A DNA stretch of 64,000 bases. Origin: Leptospira neocaledonica (GTDB lineage: Bacteria; Spirochaetota; Leptospiria; Leptospirales; Leptospiraceae). Under the pieces are notes generated by a model, which saw nothing but the letters and a program-made list of their open reading frames with translations, was not told the DNA's origin and made no database searches. The DNA lies in contig NZ_NPEA01000001.1 in NCBI RefSeq assembly GCF_002812205.1, forward strand, positions 434,001 through 498,000, read 5' to 3'. A program made the position numbers and the translations under genes. Numbering within the stretch: the first letter of the stretch is position 1; each line of letters begins with the position of its first letter. Positions 29,254 to 36,923 of the stretch are shown one piece after another.

Positions 29254-30669
29254 TCAATCAAAAGATTTTACTGCTCCAATACTAAAGGAAGGAATTCCGG
29301 CTCTTGCATTATAAGAATAACCTGTTAAGTTCGCATTACCTAAACTTCCTACCGCATGAGAAAGATCCCAGTCCGTCCCTTTTCCACCTTCTATCGTTTT
29401 TCTAGGGATATTGTAACTTACTGCCAGGTCCAAACTCCAGCTATCGAATAAATAACTAAACCCTGCAGAAACGATATCCGTAAGTGAGAAAAATCCTCCT
29501 GTTGTCCCTCCCAAAGCATTACTTTTTACTAATGGGGAATTATAAGAATATCCTCCTCTCAGTATCCAGGAAGAAGAAGCCTTATACTCTACTCCTAAAA
29601 TGACCGCCCATTGGTCCCTGAAATTTAAATGTGCATCTGCTGAACCTGTTTTTCCTAAAGGAGTAGGAAGCCATGGATCTTCCAAGGTTTGATTAGCCTT
29701 TCTTAAATAAGAACCATAATTGGTATAAACAAAATCCAATGCGAACTTTAGATTTTCCGGCCCGAATGCCAGACCTAAAACATGCTTTTCAGGAAGATCG
29801 AAAGTATAAGAAACCCCGGTCTTACGATAATAATTCGGATCGTTTGTCCCGATCGAATATCCACCGTTTAGAGGAATTCCCACATGAGATTGGTACGCAT
29901 ATGCGATCCGGAAGGAATCCGAAAAAGAGTAATTAGCTCCTAAAATTCCACCCAACGCGAAAGCATTTTTAGAACTTTCATAATAATATCCTTGGCCAGG
30001 GATCTCTATATTGCCTGTGATATCATAATATTTTTGATTTAATTTTTGGGTTCCGTAAGCGAGTTCCACACTTCCACCTAAAGATAAATTCCCAAATTTA
30101 ACCGAGAGTCCGTTTACCAATTTAAAAACCGCAAACGTATTCGAATTGGATTCTTTGATCTGTTTAGAATTTCCAAGAGGCCCGGGTAAATTTATATCCG
30201 CCCATTGATTTACAGATTCTCCAGTAGGAGTGTTCCGAGTGATCTTATCCACTCCTCCGGAAGCTCCTCCTGGTACATAGAATGTGATTCCATAATTGAT
30301 ATTTTCAGTAACAGGAAGTTTAAAAGCTACATAAGGACCAGGACCAACTACATTAGATGTTTTATCATTCTCATACACCAGTTCCGGATTCGGATCTTGG
30401 AAACGATCCCTGTATCTGTTTTGAATGATAGAAGTGCCCAAACCGAACTCCAACTTTTTACCTTTAACCAAGGATAAATTTGCCGGATTCAAAGCAACGT
30501 CCACGGGCGACCCGCCTAACGCATAACCTGCACCTGCAAGTCCTAAGTATCTGGAATTGATCGCGTTAAAATACAATCCATCGATTGCCAAAACTTCTCC
30601 GCTCCCAAAAACAAATAATAAGAATATAATAAAAACCGAATACTTATTTCGGATAAAACCTCTCTGCAT
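29254..30669 (-). CDS. OmpP1/FadL-family outer membrane protein
   Basis: The Sec signal peptide (about 28 residues, ending EVLA) is followed by the FadL N-terminal plug signature RYLGLAGAGYALGGSPVDVALNPANLS. Alternating hydrophobic beta strands run to the end, finishing with an aromatic terminal residue pattern (SIGAVKSFD). At 471 aa it matches the 14-stranded FadL barrels that let hydrophobic compounds such as long-chain fatty acids cross the outer membrane. Leptospira live on fatty acids, which fits. GGGGAGGAAC precedes the ATG. It diverges from epsC. Confidence 0.92.
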   Translation of the reverse strand: MQRGFIRNKYSVFIIFLLFVFGSGEVLAIDGLYFNAINSRYLGLAGAGYALGGSPVDVALNPANLSLVKGKKLEFGLGTSIIQNRYRDRFQDPNPELVYENDKTSNVVGPGPYVAFKLPVTENINYGITFYVPGGASGGVDKITRNTPTGESVNQWADINLPGPLGNSKQIKESNSNTFAVFKLVNGLSVKFGNLSLGGSVELAYGTQKLNQKYYDITGNIEIPGQGYYYESSKNAFALGGILGANYSFSDSFRIAYAYQSHVGIPLNGGYSIGTNDPNYYRKTGVSYTFDLPEKHVLGLAFGPENLKFALDFVYTNYGSYLRKANQTLEDPWLPTPLGKTGSADAHLNFRDQWAVILGVEYKASSSWILRGGYSYNSPLVKSNALGGTTGGFFSLTDIVSAGFSYLFDSWSLDLAVSYNIPRKTIEGGKGTDWDLSHAVGSLGNANLTGYSYNARAGIPSFSIGAVKSFD

Positions 30670-30772
30670 TTATGTTCCTCCCCAGAACCCTGAATGACAT
30701 AAGCGTTCCAGAAATTTCCATCATCACACCTAAAAAATCCAATAAAACGAATACAAGTTCTCGAATAAGCCG

Positions 30773-30856
30773 AATATATTAAGCAATCATCTAAATATAT
30801 TAAACTATATTTGCTTATTCATACGATTAAAACAGAATAAAATTTAATATATTAAA
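30773..30856. repeat. Three copies of AATATATTAA upstream of epsC
   Basis: The 10-mer AATATATTAA occurs at 30773-30782, 30794-30803 and 30846-30855. The last copy lies inside the perfect 14-bp palindrome TTTAATATATTAAA (30843-30856). They sit in the 273-bp divergent region between the FadL gene and epsC. They share the core TTTAATAT with the inverted repeat upstream of the encapsulin. The region is AT-rich, so chance is a real alternative. Confidence 0.5.
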
Positions 30857-30903
30857 AATTATTGATGATTTTATAGAAATAATACCTAATTATATCTATT
30901 ATA

Positions 30904-30934
30904 ACGGATTTATTCCGTAGAGATCCGTCAGGAG
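30904..30934 (+). promoter_or_regulatory. Alternative hairpins before the epsC ribosome binding site
   Basis: ACGGAT at 30904-30909 can pair either with TCCGT at 30914-30918 or with ATCCGT at 30923-30928. The second pairing ends 2 bp before the GGAG ribosome binding site. This could modulate translation of epsC. It is short, and only sequence pairing supports it. Confidence 0.35.
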
Positions 30935-30942
30935 AAAGTATC

Positions 30943-31839
30943 ATGAGATTCCAGGAAACCAACGGGACACCTCAAATAGATCCAACCTCGGAAGACAATT
31001 ATCGCAATTTTTTAGATTCTATATTCAAAAAACAGAATGAAGATCCCCATCGTTACGGAGGAAGGCAAGTAGCTGGGCAATTCGTCCAAGAGTTATTCGA
31101 TATTCTTTTTGCAGGTTTTTTTTCAGACCTAAACTTTAGGGACAGGACCCAGGTGGAAGATAGTATTTCTCGTTTTCTTTTAGATGCAAAGAAGAAGTTA
31201 CAACCTTACTTAGTAGGATCCAACGGCCCTGAGATCAATTGGGTACTTTCTGAATTTAAAAAAGAATTACCTATTCTCTATGATCTAATCTGGAAAGATG
31301 CAATTGCTGCGTATGAGGGAGATCCTGCCGCGGAAAGTGTTAAAGAAGTTATATTGGCCTATTCCGGTTTTTATGCGATTGCCGTTCATAGAGTTGCTCA
31401 TGTATTGCATAGTTTGAAGATCCCGATTTTTCCGAGGATGCTCAGTGAATATGCTCACGAAAAAACAGGAATAGATATCCATCCCGGTGCAAAGATAGGA
31501 AAATCATTTTTTATGGATCATGGGACAGGGATAGTAATCGGAGGGACCTCTGAAATAGCGGATAACGTCAAAATTTACCAAGGTGTCACTTTGGGAGCAC
31601 TCTCTGTTAGTAAAGATTTAGCTAGCGTCAAAAGACATCCTACAATCGAGGAAAATACGATTATCTATGCTGGAGCCACCATACTAGGAGGCGATACTGT
31701 AATCGGAAGGAATAGTATTATCGGAGGGAACACCTGGCTCACTCAAAGTGTTCCTCCTTATTCGGTGGTGTATCAGAAAAATGAAATCCGAGTCAGAAAT
31801 TCCAAAGAATTAGACAATGTGATCGATTTTTCTATCTGA
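30943..31839 (+). CDS. epsC: Serine O-acetyltransferase, EpsC type
   Basis: The 298-residue enzyme makes O-acetylserine from serine and acetyl-CoA, the carbon skeleton onto which sulfide is added for cysteine. An N-terminal helical domain of about 140 residues precedes a left-handed beta-helix of hexapeptide repeats: IDIHPGAKIGKSFFMDHGTG, then VIGGTSEIADNVKIYQGVTL and IIYAGATILGGDTVIGRNS. The catalytic histidines lie in DIHPGA and MDHGTG. AGGAG precedes the ATG. It converges on the cysteine desulfurase cargo gene with only 36 bp between stops. Serine acetyltransferases are recurrent neighbours of family 2A encapsulins. Confidence 0.93.
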   Translation: MRFQETNGTPQIDPTSEDNYRNFLDSIFKKQNEDPHRYGGRQVAGQFVQELFDILFAGFFSDLNFRDRTQVEDSISRFLLDAKKKLQPYLVGSNGPEINWVLSEFKKELPILYDLIWKDAIAAYEGDPAAESVKEVILAYSGFYAIAVHRVAHVLHSLKIPIFPRMLSEYAHEKTGIDIHPGAKIGKSFFMDHGTGIVIGGTSEIADNVKIYQGVTLGALSVSKDLASVKRHPTIEENTIIYAGATILGGDTVIGRNSIIGGNTWLTQSVPPYSVVYQKNEIRVRNSKELDNVIDFSI

Positions 31840-31875
31840 GAACTATCGACCGGAAGTAAATTGAGAATCCGACCC

Positions 31876-33582
31876 TCAAAGAGGGCCGGAAGTCCTTCCG
31901 CCGATTAGATCATACAAGGCCCGGATAAGAGCATCTATATCCTCACAAGTATTATAAAATGCTAACGAAGGTCTCACAGTGCTCTCTAATCCGAATCTTC
32001 TGAGAATTGGCTGCGCACAATGATGTCCCGATCTAACTGCAATTCCTTCCTGTGCTAAATACCTTCCGACATCTTCCGTTTTAAATCCTTCTAATACAAA
32101 AGATAATACTCCGGCCTTATCCGGTGCAGTTCCGATCATTTTTAGACCTGGAATTTTTTTCAATTCCTTGGTCCCATATTCCAAAAGAGAATGTTCATAT
32201 TCTGCAATCCGAACCATCCCGAATTTGTTTAAATAATCGATCGCTGCACCTAGGCCGACTGCATCTGCGATATTTCCCGTTCCTGCTTCGAAACGGAAAG
32301 GAGCCGGCTGGTAAACAGTTCTTTCAAAAGTAACGTCTTGGATCATATTTCCCCCACCTTGCCAGGGAGTCATTTGGTCCAAAATTCCTTTTTTACCGAA
32401 TAGGACCCCAATTCCTGTGGGAGCAAATACCTTGTGACCAGAGAACACATAAAAATCACAATCCAATACTTGGACATCCACAGGCATATGAGAAACCGCT
32501 TGTGCTCCATCCAATAATACGGTGGCTCCTTGTTTATGAGCCAGCTCTATCATTGTTTGAGCAGGAGTAACAGTTCCTAAAGCATTAGAGACTTGAGTAA
32601 ATGCCACCAAACGTGTCTTAGGTGTGAGTAGTCTTTGGTACTCGCTTAAGATAATCTGCCCTGTTTCGTCCACTGGGATTACTTTTAATTTAGCTCCCTT
32701 CTCAGAGCATAACATCTGCCAAGGCACGATATTAGCGTGATGTTCTAACCAAGAGATAAGTATCTCATCGTCTTTTCCGATATTCTGTCTTCCCCAGGTT
32801 TGGGCGACTAAATTGATAGCTTCGGTTGCACCTCTAACAAATACGATTTCTTCGGTAGAAGAAGAATTTAAGAAATTCTTTATCTTCTCCCTTGCGGCTT
32901 CATACGCATCAGTTGCTCTTGCAGCAAGAGTATGAGCTCCCCTATGAATATTGGAATTTTCATGTTTGTAAAAGTAGGAAAGCCTATCGATCACTGCCTG
33001 AGGTTTATGAGTGGTGGCAGCATTATCCAACCAAACCAAATTCCTGCCGTTCACTTTCTCTTCTAAGATCGGAAAATCTTTTCTGGCATAGCTCAAATCG
33101 AAATTCCCGGAAGAAATATCCACAGAAGGAACTAAACTAGGGCTAAAACTAAATGGGTCGGAGACTTGCAAATTTTGGACCTTCGAGTCGAAAGATCTAA
33201 AATCATCTAAAAAAGAAAATGGAGAATTCTGTCCGGGTAATCCTTGGCCTGCACCCGGAACATTTAAACCTCCGGGAAATGTAGGAACTCCAGCACCAGA
33301 CAATCCCAAATCAGGAACTCTTGTGTATCCGGCTCCGGACCTAGGAGTCCAGGAATTTCCTCCAGAAGCTGATTCCTCCTGGGAAATAACATTTTGGCTG
33401 GATGCTGGGATCTCGTTCGGTATTTTGGAAGAAGAAAGCACCAATTCATCAACGTTAGATCCGCTTGAAAGAGGTCCAAAAAATTTTTTAGACCATTCTG
33501 CGATCAAGTTCGGATCTACAGGAGGAGAATCCTTCCGCGAAAATTCTCCGGGAAGATCCGAAAAAAAATCATTTGTACTCAT
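31876..33582 (-). CDS. Cysteine desulfurase with N-terminal encapsulin cargo-loading extension
   Basis: Residues 1 to about 155 are a low-complexity, Gly/Ser/Pro-rich disordered extension with short hydrophobic islands (FFSDLPGEF, LIAEWSKKFFGPL, PFSFLDDFRSF, DPFSFSPSL). From about 160 follows a class II SufS/CsdA-type desulfurase: LDNAATTHKPQ, NSNIHRGAH, the PLP lysine in SGHKVFAPTG (K384) and the persulfide cysteine in RSGHHCAQP (C522). The enzyme converts cysteine to alanine and leaves sulfane sulfur on Cys522. In family 2A encapsulin systems this kind of extension loads the enzyme into the shell, so packaging is strongly implied. Its start overlaps the encapsulin stop by 14 bases. Confidence 0.95.
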   Translation of the reverse strand: MSTNDFFSDLPGEFSRKDSPPVDPNLIAEWSKKFFGPLSSGSNVDELVLSSSKIPNEIPASSQNVISQEESASGGNSWTPRSGAGYTRVPDLGLSGAGVPTFPGGLNVPGAGQGLPGQNSPFSFLDDFRSFDSKVQNLQVSDPFSFSPSLVPSVDISSGNFDLSYARKDFPILEEKVNGRNLVWLDNAATTHKPQAVIDRLSYFYKHENSNIHRGAHTLAARATDAYEAAREKIKNFLNSSSTEEIVFVRGATEAINLVAQTWGRQNIGKDDEILISWLEHHANIVPWQMLCSEKGAKLKVIPVDETGQIILSEYQRLLTPKTRLVAFTQVSNALGTVTPAQTMIELAHKQGATVLLDGAQAVSHMPVDVQVLDCDFYVFSGHKVFAPTGIGVLFGKKGILDQMTPWQGGGNMIQDVTFERTVYQPAPFRFEAGTGNIADAVGLGAAIDYLNKFGMVRIAEYEHSLLEYGTKELKKIPGLKMIGTAPDKAGVLSFVLEGFKTEDVGRYLAQEGIAVRSGHHCAQPILRRFGLESTVRPSLAFYNTCEDIDALIRALYDLIGGRTSGPL

Positions 33583-34510
33583 AATAATTGCCTACATCCA
33601 CGTTTTCCAAAACGCCGATTGCATCGTCGGTCAGAATAGCAGCGGAGCAATAGAGAGAGATCAAATAGGAACCGATTGCAGAACGATTGATTCCCATAAA
33701 ACGAACGGAAAGTCCGGGAGTTTGCTCTCCTGGTAATCCAGGTTGGTATAGTCCAATCACGCCTTGTTTCTTTTCTCCCACTCTCAAAAGAAGAATGTTG
33801 GTTGTCCCACCGGGAGCCTTAGGTGCAATCTCCCCTCCCACTAAAAGTTTATCTGTAGGGATAATAGGAAGTCCTCTCCAAGTTAAGAACTGTGCTCCAA
33901 ATAGAGATACGGTAGCCGGCGGAACTCCTCTGCGAGTACATTCTCTACCAAAAGCTGCAATTGCTAAAGGATGAGCTAAGAAAAAAGAAGGTTCTTTCCA
34001 AACTTTTGAAATGAGTTCATCCAAATCATCCGGAGTAGGAGCTCCTTTTCTAGTTTGGATCCTTTGTTTTTTAGGAACATTCTTTAATAGACCATAATCT
34101 TCGTTGTTAATGAGTTCGTTTTCTTGGCGTTCTTTTACACTTTCTATAGTAAGCCTAAGTTGTTCCTGAATTTGATCATAAGGATTGCTGAATAGATCAG
34201 AAACTCTGGTATGAACATCCAACACGGTGGATATCGCACTCAATGTATATTCTCTTGGTTTTTCTTCGTAGTCTACAAAAGTCTCCGGAAGAGGTTGTTC
34301 ATCCTTCTGTCCGCAAAGAACCTCTACAGAAGTGTTATCTTTTACTCGGTTAACTCTTAAGGTTCCGGATTCTAAAGGTTTCCAATCTAATAAACGAACT
34401 AGCCAACGTGGTGTGATTAAATCATACTGTGCCTGTGTTTTAGTTGTATTCGCAAGCTTACGGGCGGCGTTATCGCCCAAAGAATGTTGAGGAATGCTGT
34501 TTTCAGCCAT
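33569..34510 (-). CDS. Family 2A encapsulin shell protein (SrpI-like)
   Basis: A 313-residue HK97-fold shell protein of the SrpI group. The diagnostic stretches are TPRWLVRLLDWKPLESGT (about 33-50), the N-arm/E-loop region RERQENELINNEDYG-like (about 127), and HPLAIAAFGRECTRRGVPP followed by SLFGAQFLTWRGLPIIPTDK (about 183-220). There is no cyclic-nucleotide domain insertion, which places it in family 2A and not 2B. Many copies should assemble into an icosahedral cage around the desulfurase encoded directly downstream. AGGAG precedes the ATG. It was formerly described as a major membrane protein I or sulfur-regulated plasmid-encoded protein homologue. Confidence 0.94.
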   Translation of the reverse strand: MAENSIPQHSLGDNAARKLANTTKTQAQYDLITPRWLVRLLDWKPLESGTLRVNRVKDNTSVEVLCGQKDEQPLPETFVDYEEKPREYTLSAISTVLDVHTRVSDLFSNPYDQIQEQLRLTIESVKERQENELINNEDYGLLKNVPKKQRIQTRKGAPTPDDLDELISKVWKEPSFFLAHPLAIAAFGRECTRRGVPPATVSLFGAQFLTWRGLPIIPTDKLLVGGEIAPKAPGGTTNILLLRVGEKKQGVIGLYQPGLPGEQTPGLSVRFMGINRSAIGSYLISLYCSAAILTDDAIGVLENVDVGNYYEYK

Positions 34511-34956
34511 GTTAAAAACTCCTGATTAGCTGAACGTTTCGATCCGTATGTTTATTATCGCTTAGAAACGAATAAAAGGATTCTGTTGTCGAAAATACCC
34601 TGTTTAATATACTTTAATTAATTATAGGAATATTAAACAAATTAAATGTACTAAAATAGATCGAAACATTCGTTCCTGTTGGTATTCGATAAGTAACAAA
34701 ATTGGGAAATACTTTTTTATTCTTTTGGGAAATTAATAAAGATAGGAAGCACACAATGAAATCAGAAGAGCAAAAGTACAATAAAGCGAAAAGAAAATTC
34801 CAAACGATATAATGAATCCACTTCGATGGAAATTTAGGACAGTTTATTCCATAAAATGTATCTCCTTTAAGCGAAAGAAAACGCGAAAATAAAAATTTCC
34901 CGAACTTTTTTTAGTTCCCATATACTATTTCTTAACTTATTAATCCTAATTACTCT
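34511..34956. other. Intergenic region upstream of encapsulin and TPR lipoprotein
   Basis: These 446 bases hold the divergent promoters of the encapsulin operon and the lipoprotein gene at 34957. Besides the inverted repeat at 34601-34639, GTTTCGATC (34536-34544) and GATCGAAAC (34659-34667) form a long-range dyad around it. An 18-codon open frame at 34756-34812 with a GGAAG site is too short to call a gene. Confidence 0.4.
34601..34639. promoter_or_regulatory. Inverted repeat upstream of encapsulin operon
   Basis: Perfect 10-bp arms TGTTTAATAT/ATATTAAACA (34601-34610 and 34630-34639) flank an AT-rich spacer that contains TTAATTAA. The site is about 90 bp upstream of the encapsulin start. It shares TTTAATAT with the repeats before epsC. 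It is a candidate operator for a common regulator. Confidence 0.5.
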
Positions 34957-36258
34957 ATGGTGAAAAATTTCCGGAAATTAAGCGGTATTCTGCTTATACT
35001 TTTGTCTCTTTGTGTTTCCTGTTCTTCCCTCTTAAAAAGAGAAGATTATATTCCGACAAAAAAAGAATGGTCCAATGGAAATCCAAAATCAGCCTTAGAT
35101 CACTTTCCTTCCGGGGAAAAGGGAAGCCTTATCACAGTTCTTGAAAAGGCCATCATCGGACTTTTTACCCAAGAAAAGGATTTTTCCAGATTACAAGACC
35201 TAGCTGAAGAAAACAAATCCAGACTTAGATTCAGTGCAAGCAGAGAATTACGTTCTTTTTTCTACTCTGAAACTCCGGAAGGTTATTATGCATCCGAAGC
35301 GGAAGTCATTTTTCTTCATATACTTTTAGGCTTTTATCATGCAAAGAAAGAACAATACGAAGAAGCGTTAGTGGAAGCAAGATATGCCTCTAATTTATTA
35401 AACGGAGAATGGAGCGCAGAAGGCCAATTCGATGATCCCAACTTGCGGATATTACTCGCTTCTCTTTGGATTGCATGCGGAGAGTGGCAAGAAGCAAAAA
35501 TTGATCTGCGAGCAGCCTTAAAACTTTCTCCTAAATCTTCTTGGCTAAGACAATATGCATTCTCCGACCAATCTCCCAAAAATATCTTTTTGATTTTTGG
35601 AGGCCCTGGACCTGAACCTTTTATGGATCCTGAGACAAATTTAAATTTTGTGAGAGGATTGAGAAAGTTAGGCTTTAAATTTACAGGAGAAAGAAGCGAA
35701 CTTTCTTGGTCTGACTTGGATGGCAACCAAGACAAATTATATTTAAGTCCATCCACTCAAAATTGGTATCAAAGACATCTGGACCGGGATAATTCGATTC
35801 ATGAGATCATAGATGATTCTAAATATTTTCAATTGGTCACTGTTAGTACAACTAAGCAAGCTTCTATCTTAGCAGGAAAAGTCACCGGAAGTATTCTTGT
35901 AGGAAGTGTTATCGTCGCTCTTGGGGCAGGTGTCGCGTATCTAGGTGTTCAGGCAAATTCAGCGGAGATCGGAGGTGCAGGAGTTATTATCGCAATCTCT
36001 GGAATGAAACTAGCGGCAGAAATGATCGATCGTGCTATCCAAACATCTAAAAAAGAATTTGCCGAAGATTTAGATGTTTCCCCTAATTATAGGTTTGTTC
36101 GTTTTTTACCCGAATATCTTTGGTTTGGATCTTCCAGAAGTAATTTAAGATTTCCTAAAATATTAGATAAACGATCTGGAAAACAAATTTTACAAATCAC
36201 TAGTTTCGGAAAAATTCCAGTGACTATAGGTTTTTATCCGGATACTAAAGAAGACTAA
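34957..36258 (+). CDS. TPR-containing lipoprotein, COG3014-like
   Basis: The signal ends SLCVSC (lipid cysteine at about residue 22). A helical-repeat region (about 90-190; LGFYHAKKEQYEEALVEARY, then WIACGEWQEAKIDLRAALKLSP) is TPR-like. A Gly/Ala-rich hydrophobic stretch (about 305-355) and a beta-rich end follow. The layout matches COG3014 lipoproteins, which in many bacteria sit next to lpoB, as here. The two genes converge and overlap by 4 bp. A role in cell-wall or envelope assembly is inferred from that neighbourhood only. Confidence 0.8.
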   Translation: MVKNFRKLSGILLILLSLCVSCSSLLKREDYIPTKKEWSNGNPKSALDHFPSGEKGSLITVLEKAIIGLFTQEKDFSRLQDLAEENKSRLRFSASRELRSFFYSETPEGYYASEAEVIFLHILLGFYHAKKEQYEEALVEARYASNLLNGEWSAEGQFDDPNLRILLASLWIACGEWQEAKIDLRAALKLSPKSSWLRQYAFSDQSPKNIFLIFGGPGPEPFMDPETNLNFVRGLRKLGFKFTGERSELSWSDLDGNQDKLYLSPSTQNWYQRHLDRDNSIHEIIDDSKYFQLVTVSTTKQASILAGKVTGSILVGSVIVALGAGVAYLGVQANSAEIGGAGVIIAISGMKLAAEMIDRAIQTSKKEFAEDLDVSPNYRFVRFLPEYLWFGSSRSNLRFPKILDKRSGKQILQITSFGKIPVTIGFYPDTKED

Positions 36259-36818
36259 AATCCGTAACCTTCCGTATCACTTATTTTCAGGAATTTTTTG
36301 TCCGCTTGCCATACAATCTCATTCGATTCTACACTCGTCAAACGAAGTGTAATTAAGATATATTGGATCTTTTTTCCTTTTTCATAATTAACTAAATCGT
36401 TTAGTTCCCCACTCAAACGATAACTGGGAGATTTTAATTTTCCAAAATCCAATTTAGCTTCAGAAGAAGTGATTCCTGTCTTATTTAGACTGATCTCATC
36501 CAAGGATGCTTTTCTTTGAGATGTATCTACAAAGGGGATTTTATAAGAGGTTAAGTTCGTAACGATCTCATTAGCTATAATTTTAGTATCAATATGTTCG
36601 GAAGTATTGTTCTTGAATTTTTGTAGTTCTATATAACCCTTAATAGAGTCCTTTTTATAAAAATCGGAAATGGAACCGCTCATATTCTGCACGGTCTCTC
36701 TAACTTCCCTTACCCCCCATTGTTTTGTACCTTCTGCTTCGCCCGGGTCCCTGTATTCAACGCTTGCGCAATAATAAAAACTTAATATGATCGAAAAGAG
36801 AAACAAATAGAATTTCAT
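36255..36818 (-). CDS. lpoB: Penicillin-binding protein activator LpoB-like lipoprotein
   Basis: A 187-residue lipoprotein (lipobox SFYYC). An LpoB domain is recognisable from DPGEAEGTKQWGVREVRE, then YIELQKFKNNTSEHIDTKII, the YRLSGELNDL strand, and a terminal LRLTSVESNEIVWQADKKFLK pattern. LpoB proteins sit in the outer membrane and stimulate the class A penicillin-binding protein PBP1b from outside. Whether that partner exists here cannot be seen. Its 3' end overlaps the convergent COG3014-like gene by four bases. Confidence 0.85.
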   Translation of the reverse strand: MKFYLFLFSIILSFYYCASVEYRDPGEAEGTKQWGVREVRETVQNMSGSISDFYKKDSIKGYIELQKFKNNTSEHIDTKIIANEIVTNLTSYKIPFVDTSQRKASLDEISLNKTGITSSEAKLDFGKLKSPSYRLSGELNDLVNYEKGKKIQYILITLRLTSVESNEIVWQADKKFLKISDTEGYGF

Positions 36819-36923
36819 AATCGAGCTAAACAGTAACTAAACCTAAAAATACGAAAAGCAAAAAACAAAAATCTTGCAAATACTCTATAAATAGCCAGTC
36901 TAAGACAAAACTCCAAAAAGCCT

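Noticed and set aside
29248..29264. FNR-like TTGACTTATCATATCAA near the FadL stop
   Set aside because: The half sites are too far apart for an FNR box, and the site lies at the 3' end of a gene.
30773..30856. CRISPR-like interpretation of the three AATATATTAA copies
   Set aside because: The repeats are only 10 bp, spacing is irregular (11 and 42 bp) and no cas genes are nearby.
33323..33736. 137-codon plus-strand frame across the encapsulin/desulfurase junction
   Set aside because: It is antisense to two recognised genes and has no recognisable domain.
34756..34812. 18-codon open frame with GGAAG upstream, in the encapsulin intergenic region
   Set aside because: It is too short, highly basic and low in information, with no neighbour that expects a peptide there. 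Without conservation data it cannot be told from chance.
35337..35756. 139-codon minus-strand frame inside the TPR lipoprotein gene
   Set aside because: It is antisense to a lipoprotein gene with signal peptide and TPR-like motifs, and has no independent support.
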